Shown: piece after piece, positions 44,007 through 52,685 of the stretch
How positions within the stretch are numbered: the first letter of the stretch is position 1
Layout: every line of letters begins with the position of its first letter
Origin: an uncultured Carboxylicivirga sp.
Lineage (GTDB): Bacteria > Bacteroidota > Bacteroidia > Bacteroidales > Marinilabiliaceae
Reading direction: 5' to 3'
Assembly: GCA_947491945.1 (NCBI GenBank)
Contig: CANLLN010000002.1
Location: 1 to 64,000, forward strand
DNA length: 64,000 nucleotides
The notes under the pieces: model-generated
What the model saw: only the letters and a program-made list of their open reading frames with translations
Databases searched by the model: none
Told to the model about the DNA's origin: nothing
Program-made: the position numbers and the translations under genes

Positions 44007-47000
44007 TTAGAAAGTAACATTAACACCCAAAGTAAATGTTCGTGGCAATGGGAAACGACCGATGTCAATTCCTGTGTACATACCTTCCCAAGATTTATTT
44101 GTAGCCTCTTCAGGGGAACTACCTGAAAAACCATTCCAGTAAGCCAGGTTCGTACCGGTTAGATATATTCGGATATTTTGGAAAGCATCATTTGCAATTT
44201 TCCCATCCAGATTATAACTCAAAGTAACCTCACGAAGTGCCATGTAGTCACCTTTTTCAACCATACGCGAACTTCCGTCGGTAATAGACCCTTGGTCACC
44301 ACCACCGGCCATGTGGTTACGCTGGCGATCGACTAAGGTGAAAATTGGAATATCCGATGTTGGATTTTCAGGAGTCCATGTATCTCTGATCTCAATCGGT
44401 CCATTTTGGTTACCTTGTGTTTGGGCAATACCTTTAACACGGCGACCATTAATCAGATGGTGACCTACTGCAAAGTCTGTTTTAATAAAAAGGTTAAAGT
44501 TTTTGTAACTAAAATCAGAGGTGACACCCCCTACAAAATCAGGAGTTGTACGTCCAATCACCTTGCGATCCAGTTGGTTAATCACACCATCGCCATTCAA
44601 ATCTTTCCAACGGGCATCTCCCAGGAAGCGTTGATCTTTTTTAGTAGCGAACTCAACAATAAGGTCGGCATCGGCATCAATTTCAGCCTGAGTCTTATAA
44701 ACTCCATCAAATACATAGGCAGTAATTAAATCCAGACCCACTCGTTCGCCTTCTTGTAAACCACCAACATATTTGGTACCACCGGTAGCCGGATCATAAA
44801 TCTCCTGCCCGCCCTGGCGGTTGTTCTCCACACCATTATCAGGTAATTCTGTAGCGAAATTTCGAACGGAATAATAGGTTAAGCCAAGGTTCCAGTTGAA
44901 ATCTTTGTTTTTAACAACATCTGCATTCACCTGCAATTCAAGACCCTTATTACGCAGGGCTCCGTTATTAACGGTTATACCAGAGAATCCGGTCCATAAC
45001 GGTAAGCTAAGCCATCCTAATTTATCCTTTACATCGCGGATAAAATAATCAGCCATTACGCTTACACGACCATCCAGCAAGCCCATATCCAAACCAAAGT
45101 TTAAGGTAGTTGAACGCTCCCATTTTAGATCAAGCAAAGGCAGTCCGCTGTTCACATAGCCTGATTGAGTATCGTAGGTGCCGGTTCCTGAGTAGACTCC
45201 AAACACCTGGAAGTTACCCAACACCTCAATATTACCATTCACACCGTAGCTCACCCTTGGCTTCAGACTACTGATATATTTACTCACACCCGATTCTTTA
45301 AAGAAAGTCTCGTTATGCATGTTCCACCCAAGAGATACACCCGGGAAGAAATCGTATTTTTCATTACCCAAGCGGGATGCTCCATCACGACGGAATGTTA
45401 ATCCCAGCAGGTATTTATAGTCATAATCGTAGTTCACCTGACCAAATACCGATGAGATAGCGTAACCAGTGCGGCTAGAAGAAGGTACACCTGCCGCCTC
45501 AGCACCTACATTCATGGTTGGAATTAGGTCGGTTGGTGACAAACGCGTTGCAGCATTGAATCCGAAATATTTTTCTCTAAAATATTCCAGACCCAGCAAG
45601 GCATTAACATTGTGCTTATCGGCAATACGGTTCACATACTTAGCCATGGCAGTCACCTGGTTGCGCATGGTACGCTGATGACTGGCGGATGCTTCCCTTG
45701 CCGTATTTAAGCTTCCTGAATTCAAGTAGGCCTTATTAAAAGCTTCGTTTGAATTATTAACTGAAAAGTGACTACCACGTAAGGTAAACGTGAAGTTATT
45801 CAGGAAAGTATAATCGAACTGTACCGACGAAGTCATACGCTGTTCCAGGTTGGAGCGCAAAAACTTATCGCGGTAATACAGCGGATTACCAAAACCCACG
45901 TAGGTACCCGGCTGATACTCGTCGGACAGACTACCATCAGGATTGTTATTATAAATACGTGATGTAGGTGCCAAACCGGCTGTACGCTGGAAGAGGTTAT
46001 AAACGCTGTCGAACGGCAAGTTACGGCTCGAGTGAGCGTAGATAATACTAGAAGACACCTTAAAGTTATCCTTTATTTTATAAGATCCGTTAAAAGTACC
46101 TGAGTAACGCTCAAAAGCAGAGCCAAACACGAGACCTTTATCATCCAAATAACCCAGCCCCAGGTAATAAGTACCCTTGTCGTTACCACCATCGAAGGAT
46201 AAGCTGTAGTCCTGAGCATGACTATTCTGGTAGAACAGCTCGTTCATTTTATTATCCATAAAAATCAGCTGTGTACCCGGATTGACAGGATCTTCCATGG
46301 TTTGCCATCCATCATAATTCAATAAATACCGATTATCATCAGATAATACCATAGTGGTATAAATAGAATTAGTGGTATTGTTACCTGTAGCAGCCGCGTG
46401 TGCACCTGTCAAAAACTGATTTAACCAGGCATAACCCATCACATCCTGAGCTTGTTTCACTCCCAAACGATTGTACTTAACATAGTCGGCAGCACCCAGA
46501 TACTCCATAGGATCTTCGCGACGCTCGTTGGTTGTGAATTTTGAACGGAAGGTAATGTTGCTTTTTCCGGCTTTACCCTTTTTGGTGGTTACAATAATAA
46601 CACCATTGGCAGCACGTGCCCCGTAAATAGCGGTAGAAGCCGCATCTTTCAATACTTCCATCGACTCTATATCGTCAGAGTTCAATGCATAGAACGATCC
46701 AGGAACACCATCGATCAACACCAAAGGCGTACCCGAGCCATCAAAATCGGTACCTCCGCGCAACACCAAATTAGGTGTTGATCCGGGCTGACCGGAAGAT
46801 TGCGTCACCTTCAAACCGGCAATGGTTCCCTGTAAGGCGGTGGCTGCGTTGGAACGCGGCGCGCTCTCCAACACTTTGGTATCCAACTTGGCAATCGAAG
46901 TAGTCATCTCCGACCTGGATTGTGTTGAATAACCCGTTACCACGACTTCATCCAGCCGCTTGAGTTCCTCTTCCAGGGTTACATTAATAGTTTGCTGGTC

Positions 47001-47267
47001 ACCAACTACGATTTCCTGCGTTAAAAAACCAATAAATGAGAACACCAGCGTTTCGCTTTCCTGCGCCTGAATTTGATACGATCCATCGATACCGGTTATT
47101 GTACCATTGGTTGTGTTTTTTACATAGACCGAAACACCGGGCAATGACTCCCCACCGGCATCTTTCACTACACCTGTAATCAGGTTTTGCGCCATCAAGC
47201 CACTCCCGATTAACCAGGGAAGTAGCAACAACAGGCCAATCCTTTTTCTTAATTGTTTCCTTTTCAT
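44007..47267 (-). CDS. SusC-like TonB-dependent transporter of the sialic acid locus (no STN domain)
   Basis: The 1086-residue protein has a signal peptide ending GLMAQ, a carboxypeptidase-like domain (LITGVVKDAGGESLPGVSVYV), a TonB box (LDEVVVTGYS), the plug with NLVLRGGTDFDGSG and DAASTAIYGARAANGVII, and a barrel ending TLGVNVTF. It lacks an STN domain, fitting control by the divergent GntR regulator. It is the first gene of the minus-strand nan operon. Confidence 0.96.
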   Translation of the reverse strand: MKRKQLRKRIGLLLLLPWLIGSGLMAQNLITGVVKDAGGESLPGVSVYVKNTTNGTITGIDGSYQIQAQESETLVFSFIGFLTQEIVVGDQQTINVTLEEELKRLDEVVVTGYSTQSRSEMTTSIAKLDTKVLESAPRSNAATALQGTIAGLKVTQSSGQPGSTPNLVLRGGTDFDGSGTPLVLIDGVPGSFYALNSDDIESMEVLKDAASTAIYGARAANGVIIVTTKKGKAGKSNITFRSKFTTNERREDPMEYLGAADYVKYNRLGVKQAQDVMGYAWLNQFLTGAHAAATGNNTTNSIYTTMVLSDDNRYLLNYDGWQTMEDPVNPGTQLIFMDNKMNELFYQNSHAQDYSLSFDGGNDKGTYYLGLGYLDDKGLVFGSAFERYSGTFNGSYKIKDNFKVSSSIIYAHSSRNLPFDSVYNLFQRTAGLAPTSRIYNNNPDGSLSDEYQPGTYVGFGNPLYYRDKFLRSNLEQRMTSSVQFDYTFLNNFTFTLRGSHFSVNNSNEAFNKAYLNSGSLNTAREASASHQRTMRNQVTAMAKYVNRIADKHNVNALLGLEYFREKYFGFNAATRLSPTDLIPTMNVGAEAAGVPSSSRTGYAISSVFGQVNYDYDYKYLLGLTFRRDGASRLGNEKYDFFPGVSLGWNMHNETFFKESGVSKYISSLKPRVSYGVNGNIEVLGNFQVFGVYSGTGTYDTQSGYVNSGLPLLDLKWERSTTLNFGLDMGLLDGRVSVMADYFIRDVKDKLGWLSLPLWTGFSGITVNNGALRNKGLELQVNADVVKNKDFNWNLGLTYYSVRNFATELPDNGVENNRQGGQEIYDPATGGTKYVGGLQEGERVGLDLITAYVFDGVYKTQAEIDADADLIVEFATKKDQRFLGDARWKDLNGDGVINQLDRKVIGRTTPDFVGGVTSDFSYKNFNLFIKTDFAVGHHLINGRRVKGIAQTQGNQNGPIEIRDTWTPENPTSDIPIFTLVDRQRNHMAGGGDQGSITDGSSRMVEKGDYMALREVTLSYNLDGKIANDAFQNIRIYLTGTNLAYWNGFSGSSPEEATNKSWEGMYTGIDIGRFPLPRTFTLGVNVTF

Positions 47268-47309
47268 AAATTTTTTAATTTAGTGCATTATGTCCTACAT
47301 AATTCACGT

Positions 47310-47341
47310 CAAAAATATGGCTTTGGTTTTTTTAATCCAAA
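47310..47341 (-). promoter_or_regulatory. Promoter of the nan operon
   Basis: The minus strand reads TTTG (47338-47341), 20 bases, then TATTTTTG (47310-47317), matching the Bacteroidota -33/-7 pattern at preferred spacing. The -7 box lies 43 bases upstream of susC. The -33 element falls inside the duplicated 27-base segment described separately. Confidence 0.6.
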
Positions 47342-47510
47342 TAAATAGTTAAAATTTGTATCAACACAACAAAATATATTAACACTAAGCAAGGAAGAAA
47401 ATACAAGCCTGAATCTTATTGCCATAGACTATGGCAGCCCGGTATATACGGGGTACAGATGTCGAATGACATCCATTTTTTTTATCCAAATAAATAGTTA
47501 AAATTTGTAT
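47335..47510 (+). repeat. Direct repeat of 27 identical bases flanking three dyads
   Basis: The 27 bases starting ATCCAAATAAATAGTTAAAA occur identically at 47335-47361 and 47484-47510, and similarity continues about 35 bases further to the first codons of the GntR gene, where ATG in copy 2 is ACA in copy 1. The first copy thus looks like a duplicated promoter/start region of the regulator gene. The spacing between copies is 149 bases. Confidence 0.7.
47421..47473. promoter_or_regulatory. Cluster of three palindromes, candidate GntR operators
   Basis: GCCATAG-A-CTATGGC (47421-47435, perfect), CCCGGTATATACGGGG (47438-47453, one mismatch, with GGTATA as in E. coli NanR sites) and GATGTC-GAAT-GACATC (47458-47473, perfect) follow each other in the divergent region. 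The neighbouring FadR-type GntR protein is the obvious candidate to bind one or more of them. Confidence 0.5.
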
Positions 47511-47530
47511 GCACACAACAAACTAAATTA

Positions 47531-48259
47531 ATGCTAAGCAAGAATAAAACAACAGACCTAAACCTACAGGCAGTGGACTCCAGCAGTCTGGTGGACAAAG
47601 TTGAGCAAACCCTGATAGACCTATTAATATCAGAAAAGTTAAATCCGGGTGATCAGATACCCAAAGAACTGGAACTTACTCAGATGCTGGGCGTTTCACG
47701 CACCGTAATTCGGGAAGCCCTGAACCGACTGCGCACCCTGGGCATCATAGAGTCTACTAAGCGTAAAGGCTCAACTATCAAAAGCCCAAACCTACTATTC
47801 ATGCTCAAAAAGAGTCTGATACCCAATATCCTGGACAAGTCCACCCTTCGCGATGTATTTGAGTTGCGCCTGGTAATAGAAATTGGCATGAGCGACCTGA
47901 TATTTAAACGTGCCACCCCCGAGGATATCGCCGAATTGGAGAGAATTGTGCAGCAGGAGCCTGTTTCACCCCGAGATGTACTCTTTGACGTGGAGCACGA
48001 GGTGGCCTTTCACGGTAAGCTATACGAGATATCAGGCAATCAAACACTCATGGATTTCCAAACCATATTACTCCCTGCTTTCCGCTATGTGTACGATTCA
48101 GGTCTGATCGAGGGCAAGGATCATGATGCCAAGTGGGTATCGCATCACGAGCTGGTACAAATTCTCAAAGAAGGATCACCCAGCAAATTCCGAAATGCCA
48201 TGCGTAAACACCTTAACCGGCATTTTAAGGGATATTTTAAAAAGACTGAGGAGGAGTGA
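47531..48259 (+). CDS. FadR/GntR-family transcriptional regulator with FCD domain, probable nan regulator
   Basis: The 242-residue protein has an N-terminal winged helix (about residues 18-80, NPGDQIPKELELTQMLGVSR, TVIREALNRLRTLGIIES) and a C-terminal FCD ligand-binding domain (about 95-235) with metal/ligand His and Asp residues in VFELRLVIEIG, EHEVAFHGKLYE and WVSHHELVQIL. It is transcribed away from the nan operon across a 263-base region with palindromes. E. coli NanR is of the same family and responds to N-acetylneuraminate, so a repressor role is likely; the effector here is inferred. Confidence 0.9.
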   Translation: MLSKNKTTDLNLQAVDSSSLVDKVEQTLIDLLISEKLNPGDQIPKELELTQMLGVSRTVIREALNRLRTLGIIESTKRKGSTIKSPNLLFMLKKSLIPNILDKSTLRDVFELRLVIEIGMSDLIFKRATPEDIAELERIVQQEPVSPRDVLFDVEHEVAFHGKLYEISGNQTLMDFQTILLPAFRYVYDSGLIEGKDHDAKWVSHHELVQILKEGSPSKFRNAMRKHLNRHFKGYFKKTEEE

Positions 48260-48385
48260 GTGGGGAGAAATGAGTGGGGAGAGATGAGAGGTGAGTAAAG
48301 AGATGTGAGAAAAGAGAAGAGAGAGGAGAGGTATTGGGATTGGTATTACTTCATAATGGATATCCTCACCCGGATATTATAAATC

Positions 48386-48436
48386 AGCGGCTTATCAATT
48401 ACAATAGGTAAAAACCCATGTAATCGATAAGCCGCT
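48386..48436. terminator. Convergent terminator between gntR and marC
   Basis: Perfect 11-base arms AGCGGCTTATC and GATAAGCCGCT enclose a 29-base loop and are followed by TTTT on the plus strand. It serves the plus-strand regulator and possibly the minus-strand MarC gene. Confidence 0.75.
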
Positions 48437-48487
48437 TTTAGAACTATGCATAAAGTGGAGCGTAAAGGCGGTCTCCACAATTATTCC

Positions 48488-49105
48488 TTATAAAATGTCA
48501 AGCCAGAAATCAAGTCCTGACATAATGAGTTCGATGGATACCGTACCCAGCAACATAGCAATCACCCGGCCGGCAATATCAATATATTGCTCAATGAGCT
48601 CTTCCTTCTTGGTTTGTATACGATCGTGCACCACCTTCAGCAACATGATAATGGAGATGCAAAGCAGAATAGCACAGGCAATGGCCAGCAAGGCCATGGG
48701 CTTATCCAACTGCTCGCCAATGATCACGCTATAACTGATGGTACCGGGCCCAATGAAAATAGGCATGGCAATGGCACCCGCCACATACTTGGACTCCCCC
48801 CTCAGCGATTCAATGGAGGCATTTCCCTTAAACACAAACTGAATGCCTGTTAAGAGAAAGATGACACCCCCAAAAATTTGAAACGAGGCCATCTGTGCAT
48901 TAAACACATTACTAAAAATACTATCGCCCAATATGGCAAATGCTGAAAAAGCCACAAAACTCATTAGACCCGCCCGTATAAGTATACGCGTAAAAACATA
49001 CATCGACTTGCTTTTTACGATGTCGATAAGGTAAACAATTAGCAGAAAGGGGTTGAGTAGTACTAGCAATAATAGTATCGAATTCAGAAAATTAGTTATA
49101 TCCAT
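48488..49105 (-). CDS. MarC-family inner-membrane protein
   Basis: The 205-residue protein is almost entirely hydrophobic with six predicted membrane helices. It has MarC features: LLLLVLLNPFLLIVYLIDIV, an internal IFLLTGIQFVFKG segment and the conserved AMPIFIGPGTISYSVIIGEQ. The biochemical role of this family is unsettled. Its start overlaps the racemase stop as TAATG, so translation is probably coupled, which suggests a function tied to the amino acid cluster, perhaps transport or export; this is inferred. Confidence 0.88.
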   Translation of the reverse strand: MDITNFLNSILLLLVLLNPFLLIVYLIDIVKSKSMYVFTRILIRAGLMSFVAFSAFAILGDSIFSNVFNAQMASFQIFGGVIFLLTGIQFVFKGNASIESLRGESKYVAGAIAMPIFIGPGTISYSVIIGEQLDKPMALLAIACAILLCISIIMLLKVVHDRIQTKKEELIEQYIDIAGRVIAMLLGTVSIELIMSGLDFWLDIL

Positions 49106-50178
49106 TAATACTTAACACGTTTTTCGATGTACTTGGAGTTAATAATACGCAGTACACCCATGTAATCCATTTTAAATTCAATCAGATCGCCCACCTTGTA
49201 TTTACGTGGGTTATCTTTTAAATCCACCACCAGCATATCGGAACTGGCACCCACAAAGGAAACACCTTCATCCACGGGCGTGATGTGCTGTTCATCCACA
49301 TCTAAAAGACCCAGGTCAATAATGGCACGCGTTGATGTCTGTCCAATCTGCTGCTGATCAAACTCTACTTCGTGCCCCTCCACATTGGTACCCATCTCCC
49401 CTTGCGGTACAAGCGGTTTTTCGGCCAACTCAATAATTTCAGAGTAAAGCCTGAACACATCGGGCTTCATATTTTTGTAGTTGGTATTATTGTACACATC
49501 GGTACCTAAAAAGAGCGTCTCGCCCACCCTAAAGTGATTAATTCCCTTGGGTAAAAGATTTTGGAAAATGAGCGGAATGGTGACTGAGGAGCCACCTGAC
49601 ACCAAATCAATTTGTTTATTGAAACGAGCCTCGATGAGCTGCTCATACAAACACAGCTGAATGAGCTTATCATGATTGGGCAGCACGCCGTAAAGACAAG
49701 ATAGATTAGTGCCAATACCCACCACCTCAATATTCTGAAGCTCAAACACCTGACTGTAAAAGCCCATAAACTCATCTCCCATAACCCCTTCGCGCAACTC
49801 GCCCAGTTCAATCATAATGATGACTTTATGTACCTTACCTTGCTTCACGGCCTCCTCCGACAATAGGCGGATGGTGTTAATTTCTGTATTGAGACTGGCA
49901 TCAGCGTATTTAACAACGCTGGGAATGGCACGCTTGGCCGGCGGCTTAATGTAGGTGGTTTCCACGTCTGCACTTAGCTGCTTGATGGTTTTTAAATTCG
50001 TAATGCGCGAATCGCAGAAATTAGTGATGCCCATATCCAGCAGCACCTTCAGGTAATCTTTATTGCCGCAAAGGAGCTTTGATACCACCGACCATTGGAT
50101 GTTATTTCCCTTAAAAATCTTATTGAGGTAGTTAAAGTTACTCTTTAGCTTACCTGCATGCAATGTTATAAATGCCAT
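49105..50178 (-). CDS. PLP-dependent alanine/ornithine racemase-like enzyme
   Basis: The 357-residue protein has the alanine racemase N-terminal barrel with the PLP Lys34 in WSVVSKLLCGN, the IELGELREGV segment, SGGSSVTIP that would bind the PLP phosphate, and a C-terminal beta domain (GVSFVGASSDMLVVDL). The SKLLCGN context resembles ornithine racemase and YhfX-type proteins more than dimeric alanine racemases. In a cluster with lysine 2,3-aminomutase the substrate could be lysine, ornithine or beta-lysine. It begins 14 bases after the GNAT gene. Confidence 0.82.
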   Translation of the reverse strand: MAFITLHAGKLKSNFNYLNKIFKGNNIQWSVVSKLLCGNKDYLKVLLDMGITNFCDSRITNLKTIKQLSADVETTYIKPPAKRAIPSVVKYADASLNTEINTIRLLSEEAVKQGKVHKVIIMIELGELREGVMGDEFMGFYSQVFELQNIEVVGIGTNLSCLYGVLPNHDKLIQLCLYEQLIEARFNKQIDLVSGGSSVTIPLIFQNLLPKGINHFRVGETLFLGTDVYNNTNYKNMKPDVFRLYSEIIELAEKPLVPQGEMGTNVEGHEVEFDQQQIGQTSTRAIIDLGLLDVDEQHITPVDEGVSFVGASSDMLVVDLKDNPRKYKVGDLIEFKMDYMGVLRIINSKYIEKRVKY

Positions 50179-50192
50179 ATTATAAAGGATTA

Positions 50193-50642
50193 TTACGTAC
50201 GATTCTTATTATACCGCATTTCGGCATATTTCGATTGAAAACCAATGCGCTCATAAAGCTTTTTGGCCGGATTATCGTACTCCACATGCAACTTCACATC
50301 CCCCGGACAATGCGCAAAGGCTGCTTCAATTATCTGCTGGCCAAAGCCCCGTCCGCGATATTGCTTATCAACAGCCACGTAAACCAAAATGTGATCGGGT
50401 ATATATCCGCTCATGCCCGTATGATTAATCACCAGGGCTCCCACCAATTGATCTTTGTAAAAAGCACCCAGAGCAAAGCCACCCTCACTCTTCTGGTTCG
50501 AGAAAGCATAATCGAGACACTTATTAATATCCGCTTTGGGGTCTCCATACTCACCCAGATGGGTAAATAAAAAATCTACATATTCATCGCGGCTAATTAT
50601 TTTAAAATCTGCCTCTTTCTCATATTTACGTATCGCTAACAT
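50193..50642 (-). CDS. GNAT-family N-acetyltransferase
   Basis: The 149-residue protein has the GNAT fold with VGALVINHTG and the acetyl-CoA P-loop QYRGRGFGQQII, followed by KLHVEYDNPAKKLYERIGF, typical of motif B. The acceptor is unknown. It lies between the symporter and the racemase in a tight minus-strand run (gaps 30 and 14 bases), so it may acetylate an amino acid derived from lysine, separately from AblB. Confidence 0.88.
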   Translation of the reverse strand: MLAIRKYEKEADFKIISRDEYVDFLFTHLGEYGDPKADINKCLDYAFSNQKSEGGFALGAFYKDQLVGALVINHTGMSGYIPDHILVYVAVDKQYRGRGFGQQIIEAAFAHCPGDVKLHVEYDNPAKKLYERIGFQSKYAEMRYNKNRT

Positions 50643-50672
50643 ATTTTTGTTGTTTAGGTTGAATTGTGTATT

Positions 50673-52103
50673 TTATTTGATGAAAAAAGTCTCATGCCTT
50701 TGCAGTCTTGATATCCAATGCTCTACTGCATACACCAGGGCTGAAACACTGATACCTACAATATTGGCATCAAGACCGCCAATTATCTTAATTTTAAAGA
50801 TAATAAGAGATAGCGTAGTAACACCACCAAACACCATGGCCAGCAAAGCGGCACTGGCATTAGGCTTTTTTACAAAAAGTGCCACCAACACCGGCACAAT
50901 CATGCCCGAAACCATAAATGAATAGGAGTGTAACATTAACTCCAGCACACTGCTCACCTTAAGGGCCAGAAAAAGTGCAAGTACACCAATGACCAGGGTA
51001 ATTAACTGCGAGTAGCGCAGGTTATATTTTGACTGATGCAGCTTAAACACATCGGTTAACACATTGCCCGAGGCAGCCATAAGGCAGCTGTCGGCAGTGG
51101 ATATAATGGCCGAAAAATAAGCCGACAACACGATGCCCATCAGCCCAACCGGCAGTATGGTGCGCAGCAAAACAGGCAATCCCATTTCCGCATCCATTGT
51201 TGCGAAGGTATAACCCGTTAACACGCCATTCTCCAGTGCCACGCGGGCAAACATACCCAGGGTAACACCCAGAAAAGCCATCAGTGGATACTCAAACAAA
51301 CCGGCGATGAACCACCCCCGTTGTGCCGTTTTTGTGTCTTTGGCCGCATAGATGCGTTGATATAAGGTCATACCGATAAACCAGATGGGAACAATGGTAA
51401 ACATCCAGTTGACCAGCTGCTGCCAGGTAATGGCTGTAAGGCTCAGAAAGGAAGGCTCAAGACTATTACGGATAGTATCCATTCCTCCCAACTTATAATA
51501 AGCGTAAGGCAAGGCCACCAGCAACAGCCCACCCATCAAAATGAGCCACTGTACCGTATCGGTATAAATAACGGCCTTTAGCCCGCCCAGCACTGTATAA
51601 ATAACCGCAATAGTGCCCATCACCAACAGCGCCATCTCCAGGGAGAGCGTTGGAAAGGTAGAAGCCGCGAGCTTGGCACCGGCCAGTATCTGCGAAGATG
51701 TAAAACCAATATAACCAATGGCCGAAATAATACCCGCAAACAAGGCCACCTTTTTATTATAAACACTCCCCAGAAACTGGGGAAAGGTAAGAAAATTTTT
51801 AGCTCTCCCCATTTTCGATACTTTGGGGATCAGCAAAACGGCGCTTAGCCAGGCGCCAACAAGCCCGGTGAAGAGCAGCCAGCTACCCGACAGCCCCATC
51901 ATAAAACCCAGACCTCCTAGGCCGATGGAAAATCCACCGCCCACATCGGTAGCCACCACCGACAAACCGATGTGTGCAGCTTTTAGCTTACGCCCTCCTA
52001 CATAATAGTCGTCAGGCGTTTTATTGCGGGTCATAAAAAAGAAACCTACGCCTAACATGGCGATCAGGTAGATCACAAAAATCAGTATATCAACGAGGTG
52101 CAT
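50673..52103 (-). CDS. Sodium:solute symporter (SSS family)
   Basis: The 476-residue membrane protein has about 13 helices and the SSS signatures DDYYVGGRKLKAAHIGLSVV, GGGFSIGLGGLGFMMG, FVKKP at the C-terminal end, and a sodium-site segment SAYFSAIISTADSCLMAASG. It lacks the kelch domain of the sialic acid transporter. By context it may take up lysine, a lysine derivative or an osmolyte. It is separated from the upstream winged-helix gene by 170 bases that hold a palindrome (ACGGAACCGT) but no clear promoter. Confidence 0.9.
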   Translation of the reverse strand: MHLVDILIFVIYLIAMLGVGFFFMTRNKTPDDYYVGGRKLKAAHIGLSVVATDVGGGFSIGLGGLGFMMGLSGSWLLFTGLVGAWLSAVLLIPKVSKMGRAKNFLTFPQFLGSVYNKKVALFAGIISAIGYIGFTSSQILAGAKLAASTFPTLSLEMALLVMGTIAVIYTVLGGLKAVIYTDTVQWLILMGGLLLVALPYAYYKLGGMDTIRNSLEPSFLSLTAITWQQLVNWMFTIVPIWFIGMTLYQRIYAAKDTKTAQRGWFIAGLFEYPLMAFLGVTLGMFARVALENGVLTGYTFATMDAEMGLPVLLRTILPVGLMGIVLSAYFSAIISTADSCLMAASGNVLTDVFKLHQSKYNLRYSQLITLVIGVLALFLALKVSSVLELMLHSYSFMVSGMIVPVLVALFVKKPNASAALLAMVFGGVTTLSLIIFKIKIIGGLDANIVGISVSALVYAVEHWISRLQRHETFFIK

Positions 52104-52273
52104 AGTACCCTATGTGTTTTTACTTTGTTGATGACGATGAACAGACCTCGGGAGCAAGCGCTGGCAGGAGGTTCTGAAAAATTCATTAAGCTTAAGTATT
52201 TACGGAACCGTATTTATAAGCATCTTTCGATTTTAGATAAAGAACCGTTCCCGAAAACTTATTGCATGCTCTA

Positions 52274-52501
52274 CTAGTGCACACCAACAGCTAATTCCAA
52301 TTTTGTACTACGCCCCACATAGCGCAGATATCCTTTGTTAAGCAGGGAGTAAATAAGCTCCTTTCCTTTGCTGTACGAAAGCCTTGTTTGACGAATTATT
52401 TCGCCATAAACACATGTACCCTTACTTTTCATTAATAATAAAATCTCTTTTTCTTTGTCGTTATTTAGCGTTTCTAGTCTGATAGATCTTTCTTCTTTCA
52501 T
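52274..52501 (-). CDS. Small winged-helix protein
   Basis: The 75-residue protein is nearly all one winged-helix-like domain: a charged N-terminus, helix EKEILLLMKSKGT, then VYGEIIRQTRLSYSKGKELI as the probable recognition pair, and a wing ending RYVGRSTKLELAV. It has no partner domain. It starts 5 bases after the stop of the Cys-rich small protein, so both are in the abl transcript. A local regulator or anti-regulator of the osmolyte cluster is plausible; the DNA target is unknown. Confidence 0.72.
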   Translation of the reverse strand: MKEERSIRLETLNNDKEKEILLLMKSKGTCVYGEIIRQTRLSYSKGKELIYSLLNKGYLRYVGRSTKLELAVGVH

Positions 52502-52506
52502 ACTGA

Positions 52507-52674
52507 CTATTTCTCTTTCTTTTTTAGTTCGACATAATAATTACAATTACTCCAGCCCTTTAATCCCCGATGGCAGAATACGTTTTTATAAACAAGTAAG
52601 GATGGTTGTCCGCAAGGCTGTTTTCCCTGATAGATATCGCATTGCTTAGCATAGGGGCATATTAATTTTGACAT
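52507..52674 (-). CDS. 55-residue cysteine-rich small protein
   Basis: This frame begins MSKLICPYAKQCDIYQG 11 bases after the ablB stop and ends 5 bases before the winged-helix gene. It has five Cys (positions 6, 12, 21, 34, 44) spaced as CPx4C, then FCHRGLKGWSNCNYY. The pattern C-x5-C ... FC-x9-C with aromatic residues next to each Cys is like small metal-binding (zinc or Fe-S) modules. Tight spacing and conserved-looking Cys support a real gene. The function is unknown; it may be a sensor or assembly partner. Confidence 0.72.
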   Translation of the reverse strand: MSKLICPYAKQCDIYQGKQPCGQPSLLVYKNVFCHRGLKGWSNCNYYVELKKKEK

Positions 52675-52685
52675 ATTACATTGTT

